A stretch of 36,304 nucleotides of DNA from Sphingobacteriales bacterium (GCA_027484425.1 JAIXSZ010000066.1:1-36304), one strand, 5' to 3'. Counted from the first letter of the stretch, positions 17,544 to 26,908 are shown. Notes: generated from the letters alone by a model not told the origin. Numbers and translations are program-made.

Positions 17544-18587
17544 TTAGTCAGTTTCGTGGTCCACATTAGCTAGTTGTCCGCATGCAGCATCTATATCCTT
17601 CCCGCGACTACGACGCAAACGTACATTTACCCTATTGGCAGTCAAGTGTGCCATAAATGCATCAGTTTTCTCTTCATCTGGCTTTTCAAATCTAGCAGCA
17701 TCTATTGGATTGTACTCTATAATGTTGATTAGATCAGCTGGTACTTGACGGTATATTTTTATTAAATCGTCAGCATCTTTTATGCTATCATTGAAGTTTT
17801 TGAAAAGTATATACTCAAAAGTTATTTCGTTGCCAGTGGCTTTGTAAAAATAGTTGAGTGCTTCGATAAGAGCTTTTAAGTTATTTGTTTCATTGATGGG
17901 CATAATTTCGTTACGCTTATGGTCTGTTGCAGCATGCAACGACAATGCTAGCTTAAAACGAACCTTATCATCAGCTAGCTGTTTTATCATCTTAGCTACA
18001 CCAGCAGTAGATACAGTTATACGCTTGGGGCTCATCCCTAGTCCACTTGGGGATGTGATACGTTCTATGGCTTTAAGTGTATTTTTATAGTTGAGCAATG
18101 GCTCACCCATGCCCATAAACACAATGTTGGACAGATTTTTGTTGTAGTGCTTCTGCGACAATTCATTTAGCAATGTTACCTCATCTACTATTTCATCAAA
18201 TTCCAAGTTACGTTTACGGTCCATGTAGCCAGTAGCACAAAACTTGCAGGACAATGAACATCCCACCTGCGATGAAACACAGGCAGTCATACGTTTTTCT
18301 GTTGGTATCAATACGCTTTCTACATAATAACCATCATGTAGCTGCAAACGATTTTTTATAGTACCATCACTGCTATATTGGCTGTGATGCATTTTTACTT
18401 TAGGTATAAAGTATTGCTCCGAAAGTTTTTCACGAAGTGCTTTAGATAGGTTGGTCATATCGTTGATGTCGGCCGCAAACTTTTGCCACACCCAGTCATG
18501 TACTTGTTTCGCTCTAAATTTTGGCTCGCCTATGCTTGCCATCATCGTTTCTAGCTCTGGCAGCGTTATTTCACGCAAATTTTTCAT
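17544..18587 (-). CDS. rlmN: Dual-specificity 23S rRNA A2503 / tRNA A37 C2-methyltransferase
   Basis: This radical-SAM enzyme methylates C2 of A2503 in 23S rRNA and A37 in some tRNAs. The 347-residue product has the Cx3Cx2C iron-sulfur motif in GCSLSCKFCATG, about residues 112-119. It also has the family stretches VFMGMGEPLLNY, KRITVSTAGV and FKLALSLHAA. The C-terminal Cys in DIDAACGQLA is the methyl-carrying cysteine position known in RlmN. The N-terminal YQ/LREKL-type RNA-binding region is present. The -7 promoter element ends only 4 nt before the ATG, so the mRNA is probably leaderless. Confidence 0.96.
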   Translation of the reverse strand: MKNLREITLPELETMMASIGEPKFRAKQVHDWVWQKFAADINDMTNLSKALREKLSEQYFIPKVKMHHSQYSSDGTIKNRLQLHDGYYVESVLIPTEKRMTACVSSQVGCSLSCKFCATGYMDRKRNLEFDEIVDEVTLLNELSQKHYNKNLSNIVFMGMGEPLLNYKNTLKAIERITSPSGLGMSPKRITVSTAGVAKMIKQLADDKVRFKLALSLHAATDHKRNEIMPINETNNLKALIEALNYFYKATGNEITFEYILFKNFNDSIKDADDLIKIYRQVPADLINIIEYNPIDAARFEKPDEEKTDAFMAHLTANRVNVRLRRSRGKDIDAACGQLANVDHETD

Positions 18588-18591
18588 CGGG

Positions 18592-18624
18592 CAAAGATAC
18601 CTATATTAAAGTCAAATGCACAAA
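18592..18624 (-). promoter_or_regulatory. Promoter of rlmN, predicted leaderless transcript
   Basis: On the minus strand TTTG (18624-18621), a 21-nt spacer and TATCTTTG (18599-18592) fit the Bacteroidota consensus. Only CCCG separates the -7 box from the ATG, which places transcription start at or next to the A of the start codon. Confidence 0.65.
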
Positions 18625-18638
18625 AATGGAAATTTCTG

Positions 18639-19367
18639 CTACATTGGTTTACGACCATGAAATCCAGTAGCACTACCCAATATATAGCTATCATATTGCA
18701 ACTGAAAGCCTTGTTGAGAAAATATTGATAGTGCGTTTATAGAATCACGATAGGATACCGTGTATTTGGCCAACATACCAAATGCCTTTCTATTACCGGA
18801 AAAAGACCCTAAAAACGGAACCAAATACCTTACATGCCACAAAAAAATCGTTTTAACTAATAGATTCTTTGGCAATGACATTTCTATGAACACTAATTGC
18901 CCGCCAGGTTTTAGTACTCTATTGGTTAGTTTGGCTAAGATTTCTATCTGTTCATTATCAAAAGACTTTAACCCAAATGCACATACCACCAAATCAAAAC
19001 TATGTTCTTTTAGGCCACTATCCAACACGTTTTCTTCGATAATACCCACTCTATTATTATAATGCCTTGCATTTCGTCGTCTGGCGCCAGCTATCATTTC
19101 ATCTGAAAAATCAACTGCTGTTATTTGTGTTTCTGGAGCATACTTTATTATTGGTTTCCATGTCTCACCCATTCCACATAGCAAATCAAGCGTTTGTTGT
19201 GGGTGAGTATCTTTTCCCAATCTACTAATCATCAGTTTACGTAGTAGATTAGCCAAACCACACGACGAAATGAGATTTACAATATCGTAAGTCCGACTCA
19301 CTTTGTTAAACACATCTTTTGTGTAGTCGGGGTTGTGTATATGCCGCTTCTGCTGATTGCGGCTCAT
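18639..19367 (-). CDS. UbiE/MenG-like SAM-dependent methyltransferase
   Basis: The 242-residue class I methyltransferase resembles UbiE/MenG. The N-terminus (FNKVSRTYDIVNLISSCGLANLLRK) matches the family's Y-D-x-x-N region. Motif I is LDLLCGMGE, motif II ITAVDFSDEM and motif III LVVCAFGLKSF. The C-terminal part (KPGGQLVFIEMSLPK..., FGMLAKYTVSYRDSINAL) also follows the family. Canonical enzymes have LDVATGTGD at motif I and finish with a different tail, so this may be a divergent paralogue rather than the menaquinone enzyme. Its ATG overlaps the stop of the SRPBCC gene by 4 nt (ATGA), so the two are translated together. Confidence 0.85.
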   Translation of the reverse strand: MSRNQQKRHIHNPDYTKDVFNKVSRTYDIVNLISSCGLANLLRKLMISRLGKDTHPQQTLDLLCGMGETWKPIIKYAPETQITAVDFSDEMIAGARRRNARHYNNRVGIIEENVLDSGLKEHSFDLVVCAFGLKSFDNEQIEILAKLTNRVLKPGGQLVFIEMSLPKNLLVKTIFLWHVRYLVPFLGSFSGNRKAFGMLAKYTVSYRDSINALSIFSQQGFQLQYDSYILGSATGFHGRKPM

Positions 19368-20362
19368 ATATGATTGTTTTTACCTTCTGTTTTATTTTTT
19401 ACTGTTTCTAACACACGATTGTGCATTGTGCTAACTAAATATTTACTCCACCAGTTCCAATAAAAAGCCGGAGATAACCTGTATGAAAACTGCGACTCTG
19501 CTATCAGTTCAGTACTACCATCAGCAAGTGGCACAAGTTCAAACTTACCATACAAATGTTTGAAATACTCGCCATTAGTGTGTGGTGTGCTCAGCGTATC
19601 ATAGATAGTCAACTCCTTTACTGGCTCTACATCCTTTACCGATCTAAATCTTAAAACTTTATTAGGCACCAGCTCATCTACATACAGTTCTGTCACACAG
19701 TTGCGCAGGTTACAACGCAGCAGCATGCTATCATTGCGCTGGGTAAGGTGCATATCTAACGGATAGTTGACCCCATTTTTGAAAAAGAAATTTTCATGCC
19801 TACCAAAATCCACCTCATTTGTGAGTACTTGCCATATTTGAGCAGGAGTAGCATTTACTACTGTTTTGGTAGTGATAGTATTCTCTACCATTTCTATCTG
19901 TGTATCCGCAGCTATGCAAGCAGGGTTGATAAGGAAAAACAAAACAAGGTAGTTGTTGTTTTTAGGCACTATTTCCAATAGTAATTTACCAATTCCAAAC
20001 CCTACGGCAACAAACAAAAACAACGGAACTATTATCATGATAATACAGATAGCACCTTCAATTTTTAAAGCAATGAGCAATAAACTTAAAAATGTAGTTG
20101 TCAGCACTACAGCCAATGTACCTTTTATTAATCCTTTCAAGTTTTTGCCCACAAAACCCACTATAAAACCAATCGTAACTGGCACACCTACATACAAAGC
20201 AACACCATACTGTTCAGTTACACTTACCGTAGCTATTATTGTAACAATAAGACTCAGTACACTCCAGAAAATAACCCAGCCAACTTTGGTAGGTGTCACT
20301 TTATTATTAGCATCGCTGCTATTTGATATTGGCTTTAATTCAGGAGTATTTTCTGTAGTCAT
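19364..20362 (-). CDS. Membrane-anchored SRPBCC/START-like domain protein
   Basis: With the ATG at 20362 (a TTG at 20398 is the alternative) the product is 332 residues. The first 25 are polar, then about five hydrophobic segments span residues about 27-150. The C-terminal about 170 residues form an SRPBCC-type lipid or hydrophobic-ligand-binding domain, starting at TITTKTVVNATPAQIWQVLTN and ending in a long helix (NWWSKYLVSTMHNRVLETVK). That domain is placed after the last membrane segment. The gene overlaps the UbiE-like methyltransferase by 4 nt, which suggests that the ligand and the methylation substrate may be related (inference). I do not recognise a named family for the membrane part. 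Confidence 0.8.
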   Translation of the reverse strand: MTTENTPELKPISNSSDANNKVTPTKVGWVIFWSVLSLIVTIIATVSVTEQYGVALYVGVPVTIGFIVGFVGKNLKGLIKGTLAVVLTTTFLSLLLIALKIEGAICIIMIIVPLFLFVAVGFGIGKLLLEIVPKNNNYLVLFFLINPACIAADTQIEMVENTITTKTVVNATPAQIWQVLTNEVDFGRHENFFFKNGVNYPLDMHLTQRNDSMLLRCNLRNCVTELYVDELVPNKVLRFRSVKDVEPVKELTIYDTLSTPHTNGEYFKHLYGKFELVPLADGSTELIAESQFSYRLSPAFYWNWWSKYLVSTMHNRVLETVKNKTEGKNNHI

Positions 20363-20464
20363 ATGAATAGTATTTGTAACGCCGCTAACATTATTCAAAT
20401 ATAGGCAATATCAAAGTGACGATAGATCAAAAATTGCTATCGAAATAACAATACCACTATTTGC

Positions 20465-20508
20465 AAAAAAGAAAAGGGAGATAGCTGCATAGTATCTATC
20501 TCCCTTTT
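20465..20508 (-). terminator. Rho-independent terminator after dnaE
   Basis: A perfect 13-bp stem AAAAGGGAGATAG/CTATCTCCCTTTT (20472-20484 and 20496-20508) with an 11-nt loop. Read on the minus strand it ends in TTTTCTTTTTTG. It lies 20 nt past the dnaE stop. Confidence 0.9.
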
Positions 20509-20528
20509 AAGATCAATGTCTTTTTCCT

Positions 20529-23500
20529 CTAATTTTTCTCGATCGAATACATGATTTCATCATGCTCCTGTATGTACGTTATCAGTTCGTCGCTTAACAA
20601 TATCTTTTTGTTTTGCGACTTCATTTTTATCTGCATTTCATTTTCCATATCTCTCACACTGATGATGAGTTCTGTACTACCAGGGTATTTTTGCACATTA
20701 GCTACTATAAACGATGCAAATTCATCCGAGATCTTGTCTAGCGGCAACGCCAAATGTATCCGTTTGGTCATAGTTTTACGCACTTCATCTAGCAGCATCA
20801 TGCTCTGTATCTGCAACTCCATAGTACCAGGTCTGAAACGATGTTCGTCATAGATACCGTTTATTATTATTTTCTGTCCATTAACCAGATAGTTGCCAAA
20901 TGCTACATAGTTTTTCTCCCAAAGCACTATTTCAGTATTGCCAGAGTAGTCATTGAGCACCATCTTACCAAATTTGCTGCCTTTTTTGGTAGTAGCATGC
21001 ACCACATCTGTAATGAATCCTGCAATTCGTATCGTTTTACCTCGTAGCACTTCCATTTGGTTGATGGGAACAAACCCATAGTTTTCCATCTCAAACTTAT
21101 AGCCATCCAGTGGGTGCGCGCTCAGATAGATGCCTACTACTTCTTTTTCGCGGTCTAGCAGCTCTGGTAACCCCCATTTATCACAGTCAGGTATTACTGG
21201 TGGTTTTATTTCGGGCATTATAGAGTCGCCAAACAAGCTATTGGTAACCATTGATGAACTTGCTTGCACCTGATTGCCAAACCTCATTAATCGTTCCAAA
21301 CCAGTAACTGGGTCTGTAGGTGGTGTATAAAAATACTGTGCCCTATGTAGTTGTGGAAAACAGTCGAGTGCACCAGCTAGTGCTAGACTTTCCATCGACT
21401 TTTTATTCACTGTGCGTTGGTTCACACGCTTTATAAAGTCAAATATAGAATCGAAATTTCCGTTAGATTCACGTTCAGCTATGATGTCCTCTACAGCTGC
21501 CTCTCCTACCCCTTTTATTGCGTTAAGCCCAAAACGCACTACATTTTCCTTAGCCACCGCAAATCCCTTCAAGCTCTCATTTACATCTGGTCCCAGTACC
21601 TGCAGCCCCATACGCTGACACTCCTCCATATAGAATTTAATCTTTTCTATATTACCTTGGTTATTCAGCACCGCCGCCATGTACTCGGCCGGATAATGGG
21701 CTTTCAGGTAGGCAGTTTGGTAGGCAACTAGTGCATAACAGGTAGAATGCGATTTATTGAACGCATACTGTGCAAATGCTTCCCAGTCAGTCCATATTTT
21801 TTGCAATTTATCTTCAGGATGCCCTTTTGCTTTGGCACCCTCTACAAACTGCCCTTTCATTTTATCCAGTACCGCCTTCTGCTTTTTACCCATTGCCTTA
21901 CGCAGTACGTCGGCATCTCCCTTTGTAAAACCTGCCAAGCTTTGCGATAGCAGCATCACCTGCTCCTGATACACTGTAATACCATAGGTGTCGCCCAAAT
22001 ACTCTTCCATTGCTGGCACATCATATGATATTGGCTCCTGACCATGCTTACGACGTATGTAGCTAGGGATATACTCTATAGGGCCCGGACGGTACAGGGC
22101 ATTCATTGCTATAAGATCGTCAAACTTATCGGGCTTTAGGTTGATAAGGTGCTTCTGCATACCCGGACTCTCAAACTGAAATGTACCATTAGTGTCCCCA
22201 CGCTGATACAATTCATAGGTTTCTTCATCATCTAGAGGTATGGTATCTATGTCAATAATTATATTGTAATTTCTCTTTATCAGTGCAAGTGCATCTTTGA
22301 TGATAGTAAGGGTCTTCAGACCTAAAAAGTCCATTTTTATTACCCCTGCATTCTCTATCACATTGCCCTCATACTGGGTTATCAGCGAGTCTACATCCTT
22401 CACCATAAACACTGGCAGCAGGTCTGTAAGGTCGCTTGGGGCAATGATAATACCTGCTGCATGTATACCAGTATTACGTACCGATCCTTCTAGTTTTTCG
22501 GCTGCATGTAGCACTTCGCCATGTAATGTCGACTGGTTGTATATTTCCCGCAGCTTCATCACACCTTCCATCTCCTCTGCACCCAGTCCTTCTTTTGCTT
22601 CCAGACTACCCTCCCCTTTTAGTGGTGCTTGTAGTAGCCTTTTCAGCACTATGCCTGGTTTCTCTGGTACTAGTTTTGCTAGCATATTACTCTCAGGCAA
22701 TGGCAGATCCAGAGTACGAGCAACATCCTTTATACTGCTTTTGGCAGCCATTGTACCGTAGGTTACGATTTGTGCTACCTGATTTTTACCATATTTCTGC
22801 ACCACATAGTCTATCACCTTTTGCCTACCCACATCGTCAAAGTCTGTATCTATATCGGGCATGCTCTTACGGTCTGGATTCAAGAAACGCTCAAACAGCA
22901 GCTTATACTTTATAGGGTCAATATTGGTAATACCTATACAATACGCTACCGCCGACCCCGCCGCCGAACCACGTCCCGGACCTATAAACACCCCCATATT
23001 GCGCCCTTCCTTTATAAAGTCGCTCACAATAAGGAAGTATCCAGCAAACCCCATGGTATGAATAGTAAACAACTCAAATTTCAGTCGCTCCTCTACCTCT
23101 GCAGTTATCTCTACATACCTTTCCTTCGCTCCCACCCATGTCAGGTGCTCCAGGTACGCATTCTGATCATTATTAAATTCAGGCGGCACCTTGAAGTGAG
23201 GCAGCATTATATCCCTATCCAGCTTCAGAGGCTTTATCTTGTCCAGTATCAGGTTAGTATTATCTATAGCCTGAGGTATATCACTGAACAATGATGTCAT
23301 TTGCTCAGTAGTCTTGAAAAAGAACTGATCGTTATAAAAAGCAAAACGAGCATTTTTTGCCTGTACTTCATCATCGCCTACATCTCTGTATTTTTCGTCG
23401 CTTTGTTTAGCACCAGTGTTGATACAAAGTAGAATGTCATGCGCATTAGCATCTGTCTGGTCTACATAATGGCTGTCGTTGCTAGCTATTACAGGAACAT

Positions 23501-24140
23501 TATACTTTTTGGCAAAGCGCATCAGCACTTCATTTACCTTTATTTGGTCGGGTATATCATGCCTTTGCAGTTCTATATAGTAGTCATCACCAAACAGGTC
23601 TAACCACCACTTAAACACCCGCTCTCCTTCCTCTTCTCCCTTACGCAGTATAGTACGAGGCACCTCGGCTGCTAAGCAACAAGTAGTAGCAATAAGCCCC
23701 TCATGATACTTGAGAATCAATTCTTTATCTATTCTTGGATACTTACCATACAGCCCTTCCATAAAACCCAGCGAACACATCTTCACCAGATTTTTATACC
23801 CTGTCTCGTCCTTTGCCAGTAGCAACTGATGGCATCTTTGATCCTTATCATCCTTCGAAAACTGACGTTTGTGGCGGTCTGCTACCAAATAAAACTCACA
23901 ACCCACTACCGGTTTCACCACTGGTTCCTCAATGTCCTTGCCCTCCGGTGTTTTACCTACTACCTTTTTCTTTTTCCATGCTTCTGCCACAAAGTCAAAC
24001 GCACCAAACATGTTTCCGTGATCGGTTATGGCAATTGCGGGCATGTTATCTGCCCTGGCTTTTTCGTAAAGGCGAGATATGTTAGATGCCCCATCTAGCA
24101 GGGAAAACTGGGTATGGTTATGTAAATGGGAGAATTTCAC
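20529..24140 (-). CDS. dnaE: DNA polymerase III alpha subunit
   Basis: This is the replicative polymerase catalytic subunit, 1203 residues. The N-terminal PHP domain starts at once (HLHNHT at residues 5-10; TDHGNMFG 39-46; CEFYL 81-85; H104; NDSHY 221-225), and its metal-ligand His/Asp/Glu residues look intact. The palm has GPGRGSAAGS (from 387) and the catalytic PDIDTDFDD (428-436). Helix-hairpin-helix (AIKGVGEAAVEDII) and OB-fold (IRIAGFITDVVHATTKKGSKFGKM) domains follow in the C-terminal third. The start is a GTG at 24140; no in-frame upstream ATG was seen, and family members begin at the same MKFSHLH. The protein is slightly longer than E. coli DnaE (1160). Confidence 0.97.
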   Translation of the reverse strand: MKFSHLHNHTQFSLLDGASNISRLYEKARADNMPAIAITDHGNMFGAFDFVAEAWKKKKVVGKTPEGKDIEEPVVKPVVGCEFYLVADRHKRQFSKDDKDQRCHQLLLAKDETGYKNLVKMCSLGFMEGLYGKYPRIDKELILKYHEGLIATTCCLAAEVPRTILRKGEEEGERVFKWWLDLFGDDYYIELQRHDIPDQIKVNEVLMRFAKKYNVPVIASNDSHYVDQTDANAHDILLCINTGAKQSDEKYRDVGDDEVQAKNARFAFYNDQFFFKTTEQMTSLFSDIPQAIDNTNLILDKIKPLKLDRDIMLPHFKVPPEFNNDQNAYLEHLTWVGAKERYVEITAEVEERLKFELFTIHTMGFAGYFLIVSDFIKEGRNMGVFIGPGRGSAAGSAVAYCIGITNIDPIKYKLLFERFLNPDRKSMPDIDTDFDDVGRQKVIDYVVQKYGKNQVAQIVTYGTMAAKSSIKDVARTLDLPLPESNMLAKLVPEKPGIVLKRLLQAPLKGEGSLEAKEGLGAEEMEGVMKLREIYNQSTLHGEVLHAAEKLEGSVRNTGIHAAGIIIAPSDLTDLLPVFMVKDVDSLITQYEGNVIENAGVIKMDFLGLKTLTIIKDALALIKRNYNIIIDIDTIPLDDEETYELYQRGDTNGTFQFESPGMQKHLINLKPDKFDDLIAMNALYRPGPIEYIPSYIRRKHGQEPISYDVPAMEEYLGDTYGITVYQEQVMLLSQSLAGFTKGDADVLRKAMGKKQKAVLDKMKGQFVEGAKAKGHPEDKLQKIWTDWEAFAQYAFNKSHSTCYALVAYQTAYLKAHYPAEYMAAVLNNQGNIEKIKFYMEECQRMGLQVLGPDVNESLKGFAVAKENVVRFGLNAIKGVGEAAVEDIIAERESNGNFDSIFDFIKRVNQRTVNKKSMESLALAGALDCFPQLHRAQYFYTPPTDPVTGLERLMRFGNQVQASSSMVTNSLFGDSIMPEIKPPVIPDCDKWGLPELLDREKEVVGIYLSAHPLDGYKFEMENYGFVPINQMEVLRGKTIRIAGFITDVVHATTKKGSKFGKMVLNDYSGNTEIVLWEKNYVAFGNYLVNGQKIIINGIYDEHRFRPGTMELQIQSMMLLDEVRKTMTKRIHLALPLDKISDEFASFIVANVQKYPGSTELIISVRDMENEMQIKMKSQNKKILLSDELITYIQEHDEIMYSIEKN

Positions 24141-24329
24141 TTTGTCGTATTTCTGGTAAGAACAATATATTTCATCAACTTTAGGGCAGCTAACACTACC
24201 TCAAAGCATCATACAAAGTAATGAAAATTATAGGGGAGACTGTTGCTGAAGTTATCCACAAAACATAACTAAACCTTTGATAAATACACTATTTATATTC
24301 ATCAAAAATCCATCTGCAGCTTACCTATA

Positions 24330-25520
24330 TTAACCGTTTTGCAAAGCCTGTATTGCACACCATGCCATCATTCCCATTCCGGTTTTCATAGATTCTTCGT
24401 TTATGTCAAAACGGGCATTGTGTACAGGTGCCAGAAATTCTTTGTCATCCTTGTTGGTTCCTATTCTAAAAAAACAACCCGGTACATGCAGCGTATAGAA
24501 GCTAAAATCTTCGGCAGCCATGCGCATATCTAACTCATGTACATTATCTGCTCCTACGTACTCCTCAGCCCACTGAGTTGCATGTTTAGTAAGCGTGGGA
24601 TCGTTAAACAACATTGGGTATCCTATCGGTATTTCCACTGTGGCTTTTGCACCATATGCGGCACATGTCTGCTCTGTGAATTCCTTTATCAATTTATGGG
24701 CCTCATATCGCCATTTTTCGTCCATTGCCCTGAAAGTCCCCAATATTTCTACCTTGTCAGGTATCACATTAGTTGCAAAACCACCATTGATACTGCCAAA
24801 GGTGAGCACCGACGGTACAAGAGGGTTGCATTTTCTTGCTATCACCTGCTGTAGCCCTGTTATCACCAGTGCCGATATAGCTATCGGGTCTATTGTTTGG
24901 TGTGGTAGTGCTGCATGTCCTCCCTTACCTTCTATGGTTATGTACACCTCATCGGCACTCGCCATATACTGCCCTGCTCTGAAACCAGTAGTACCTGTCG
25001 GTAAGTGGGGATACACATGTAGCGCAAATATTGCATCCGGTTTAGGGTTTTCTAATACGCCTTCTGCTATCATTATGCTGGCTCCACCAGGATGCTTTTC
25101 CTCACCTGGCTGAAAAATCAGCTTTACAGTGCCCTCCCATTCGTGACGCATGTCGTTCAGTATTCTAGCGGCTCCCAGTAGGCAGCTAGTATGTACATCA
25201 TGCCCGCAAGCATGCATTATTCCATCATTTTTAGAGCAGTAACTAGTTGTATTTTCCTCCTTTATAGGCAGTGCGTCAAGGTCAGACCTTAATGCTATAC
25301 ATCTCTTTTCTGGGTTATTACCTTCTATAAGTGCTACTATTCCAGTACCAGCTATACTTCTGATGTTTGTTATACCAAATTCAGTAAGCTTTGCCGCTAC
25401 ATAGGCTGATGTGTTATATTCTTTAAATGATAACTCTGGGTGCGAGTGGATATGGTGTCTTATTTCTTGTACGTCCTTGTAGTATGCTTCTGCTTTGCTC
25501 TTAATGGTTTCTATAATCAT
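24330..25520 (-). CDS. M20-family amidohydrolase (hippurate hydrolase / N-acyl amino acid deacylase type)
   Basis: The 396-residue zinc-dependent hydrolase belongs to the M20D group, which removes acyl groups from amino acids (hippurate, N-acetyl-diaminopimelate or similar). The metal-binding block HACGHDVHTSCLLGAA, the GEEKHPGGASIMI stretch with the catalytic Glu pair, and LHVYPHLPTGTTG are typical. The C-terminal AAEDFSFY carries the last metal ligand region. A dimerisation (lid) domain lies between about residues 180 and 290 (IEGKGGHAALPHQTIDP). There is no signal peptide, so it is cytosolic. The specific substrate cannot be fixed from sequence. Confidence 0.93.
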   Translation of the reverse strand: MIIETIKSKAEAYYKDVQEIRHHIHSHPELSFKEYNTSAYVAAKLTEFGITNIRSIAGTGIVALIEGNNPEKRCIALRSDLDALPIKEENTTSYCSKNDGIMHACGHDVHTSCLLGAARILNDMRHEWEGTVKLIFQPGEEKHPGGASIMIAEGVLENPKPDAIFALHVYPHLPTGTTGFRAGQYMASADEVYITIEGKGGHAALPHQTIDPIAISALVITGLQQVIARKCNPLVPSVLTFGSINGGFATNVIPDKVEILGTFRAMDEKWRYEAHKLIKEFTEQTCAAYGAKATVEIPIGYPMLFNDPTLTKHATQWAEEYVGADNVHELDMRMAAEDFSFYTLHVPGCFFRIGTNKDDKEFLAPVHNARFDINEESMKTGMGMMAWCAIQALQNG

Positions 25521-25642
25521 TTGTTTGCTTTTTTAGGAGATTTCAATTGCTGCATTAAAGGTAATTTCTTTTTTAGTGAGGTTAAAACAATTGGGCTTTA
25601 TAAGCAATCCTTATACAACTATATTCAAAAATACATTTTGCG

Positions 25643-25671
25643 AAACTTAACATTATCTAATTGTTAAGTTT
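25643..25671. promoter_or_regulatory. Inverted repeat upstream of the transglutaminase-like gene, possible operator
   Basis: AAACTTAAC (25643-25651) and GTTAAGTTT (25663-25671) form a perfect 9-bp inverted repeat with an 11-nt centre. It lies 27 nt upstream of the ATG at 25699, just before TAACTTTA (25675-25682), which is one base from a -7 element. It sits in the 178-nt divergent space shared with the amidohydrolase gene. Confidence 0.45.
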
Positions 25672-25698
25672 ACGTAACTTTACTGTTACCAAATTAAA

Positions 25699-26907
25699 AT
25701 GAGAAAATTAATCACCATATTATCGATTTTGATTACGCTATGCAATGCTGTTTTCGGACAGCCTACTAGTGGTGTGATTAACAAAATCAATTTTGATTTT
25801 TGTGGTGATTCAATAGTTATCAATAATCTTAATACTCGTCTAGTAAACTACAACAACATACTGTCAGAAGAAAATATTCAAGAGTTCTACCAACAAATGT
25901 CTGAATCAGATTTTCAACCAATATTAGAAACACTAAAAAGCTACAAAAAACAACATAATCCTGACGATTGGTTGTTCTACCAGCTTGTACGCAAAACAGC
26001 ACAATACCTAAGCCCCAAAGAAAAAAATTATGTACAGTATACCTTATACAAATGGTTTCTGCTATCTAACACCGGATTCGATGCCCAGTTGAGCATAGCA
26101 GACAGTCACATATTGTTTTATGTCCAGTGCGATGAGAATATTTATGATATTCCATATTATAAGAGCAACAACAAACAATACGTATGTCTAAACTACCATG
26201 ACTATGGTAAGATTGACTTCAAATTATCTCAATTCAAGAGGGTGCAAATACCAATTGAAAGTGCTACTAACGGTTTCTCTTATAGGTTAACCCGCTTGCC
26301 ATCCTTTTCTCCAGCAGACTATGAAGAAAAAGACATTGCCTTTAATTATCAGGATATTGATTACCGTTTCCGAATAAAGCTAAACCCTAAAGTAAAAAAT
26401 ATTTTTGCTAACTATCCTGTTGCCGATTATCAGTTGTACTTCAACATGCCGATAAGCAATGGCACTTATGCATCGTTAATTCCACAACTCAAAGAGAATA
26501 TAGATAATATGAATACCCGTCAGGGCGTAGATTACTTAATGCGTTTTACTCGCTATAGCTTTCTATACCAACCCGATGGTGTACACTTCGGTAAAGAGAA
26601 ACGAATGAGTGCCGAGCAAACGCTCCTATACGATGGTAGCGACTGCGAAGACCGTGCAGCTTTATTTTTTTATCTGGTAAAGGAAATTTATAACCTTCCT
26701 ATGTTAGTAATCGCCTATCCAGACCATGTTACTGTAGCTGTTAAGTTCGAGAAACCAATTGGCAAACCAATTATTTATAATGGAGAAAAATATACCCTGT
26801 GCGAACCAACACCTCAAAGAAAAGATGTTCCGCTAGGCAAAGTATCTCCAGAGCACAACAATAGTACTTACGAAGTAGCATTCGTATACAACCCCACAAA
26901 TAAATAA
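25699..26907 (+). CDS. Exported transglutaminase-like protein
   Basis: The 402-residue product has a signal peptide (MRKLITILSILITLCNAVFG, cut near residue 20). The first about 270 residues are of unknown fold, with an Asn/Tyr-rich composition. The C-terminal part resembles bacterial transglutaminase-like cysteine-protease folds: Cys316 in DGSDCEDRAALFFYLV, His343 in YPDHVTVAVKF, and an acidic residue near 368 in LCEPTPQ. The order Cys-His-Asp/Glu and the spacing fit a papain-like triad. Such proteins act in the periplasm or outer membrane as peptidases or transferases; the substrate is unknown. It ends one base from the convergent GNAT gene. Confidence 0.8.
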   Translation: MRKLITILSILITLCNAVFGQPTSGVINKINFDFCGDSIVINNLNTRLVNYNNILSEENIQEFYQQMSESDFQPILETLKSYKKQHNPDDWLFYQLVRKTAQYLSPKEKNYVQYTLYKWFLLSNTGFDAQLSIADSHILFYVQCDENIYDIPYYKSNNKQYVCLNYHDYGKIDFKLSQFKRVQIPIESATNGFSYRLTRLPSFSPADYEEKDIAFNYQDIDYRFRIKLNPKVKNIFANYPVADYQLYFNMPISNGTYASLIPQLKENIDNMNTRQGVDYLMRFTRYSFLYQPDGVHFGKEKRMSAEQTLLYDGSDCEDRAALFFYLVKEIYNLPMLVIAYPDHVTVAVKFEKPIGKPIIYNGEKYTLCEPTPQRKDVPLGKVSPEHNNSTYEVAFVYNPTNK

Positions 26908-26908
26908 G

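Noticed and set aside
22297..22761. Plus-strand open frame of 154 codons inside dnaE
   Set aside because: It is antisense to conserved polymerase coding sequence; composition reflects the complement.
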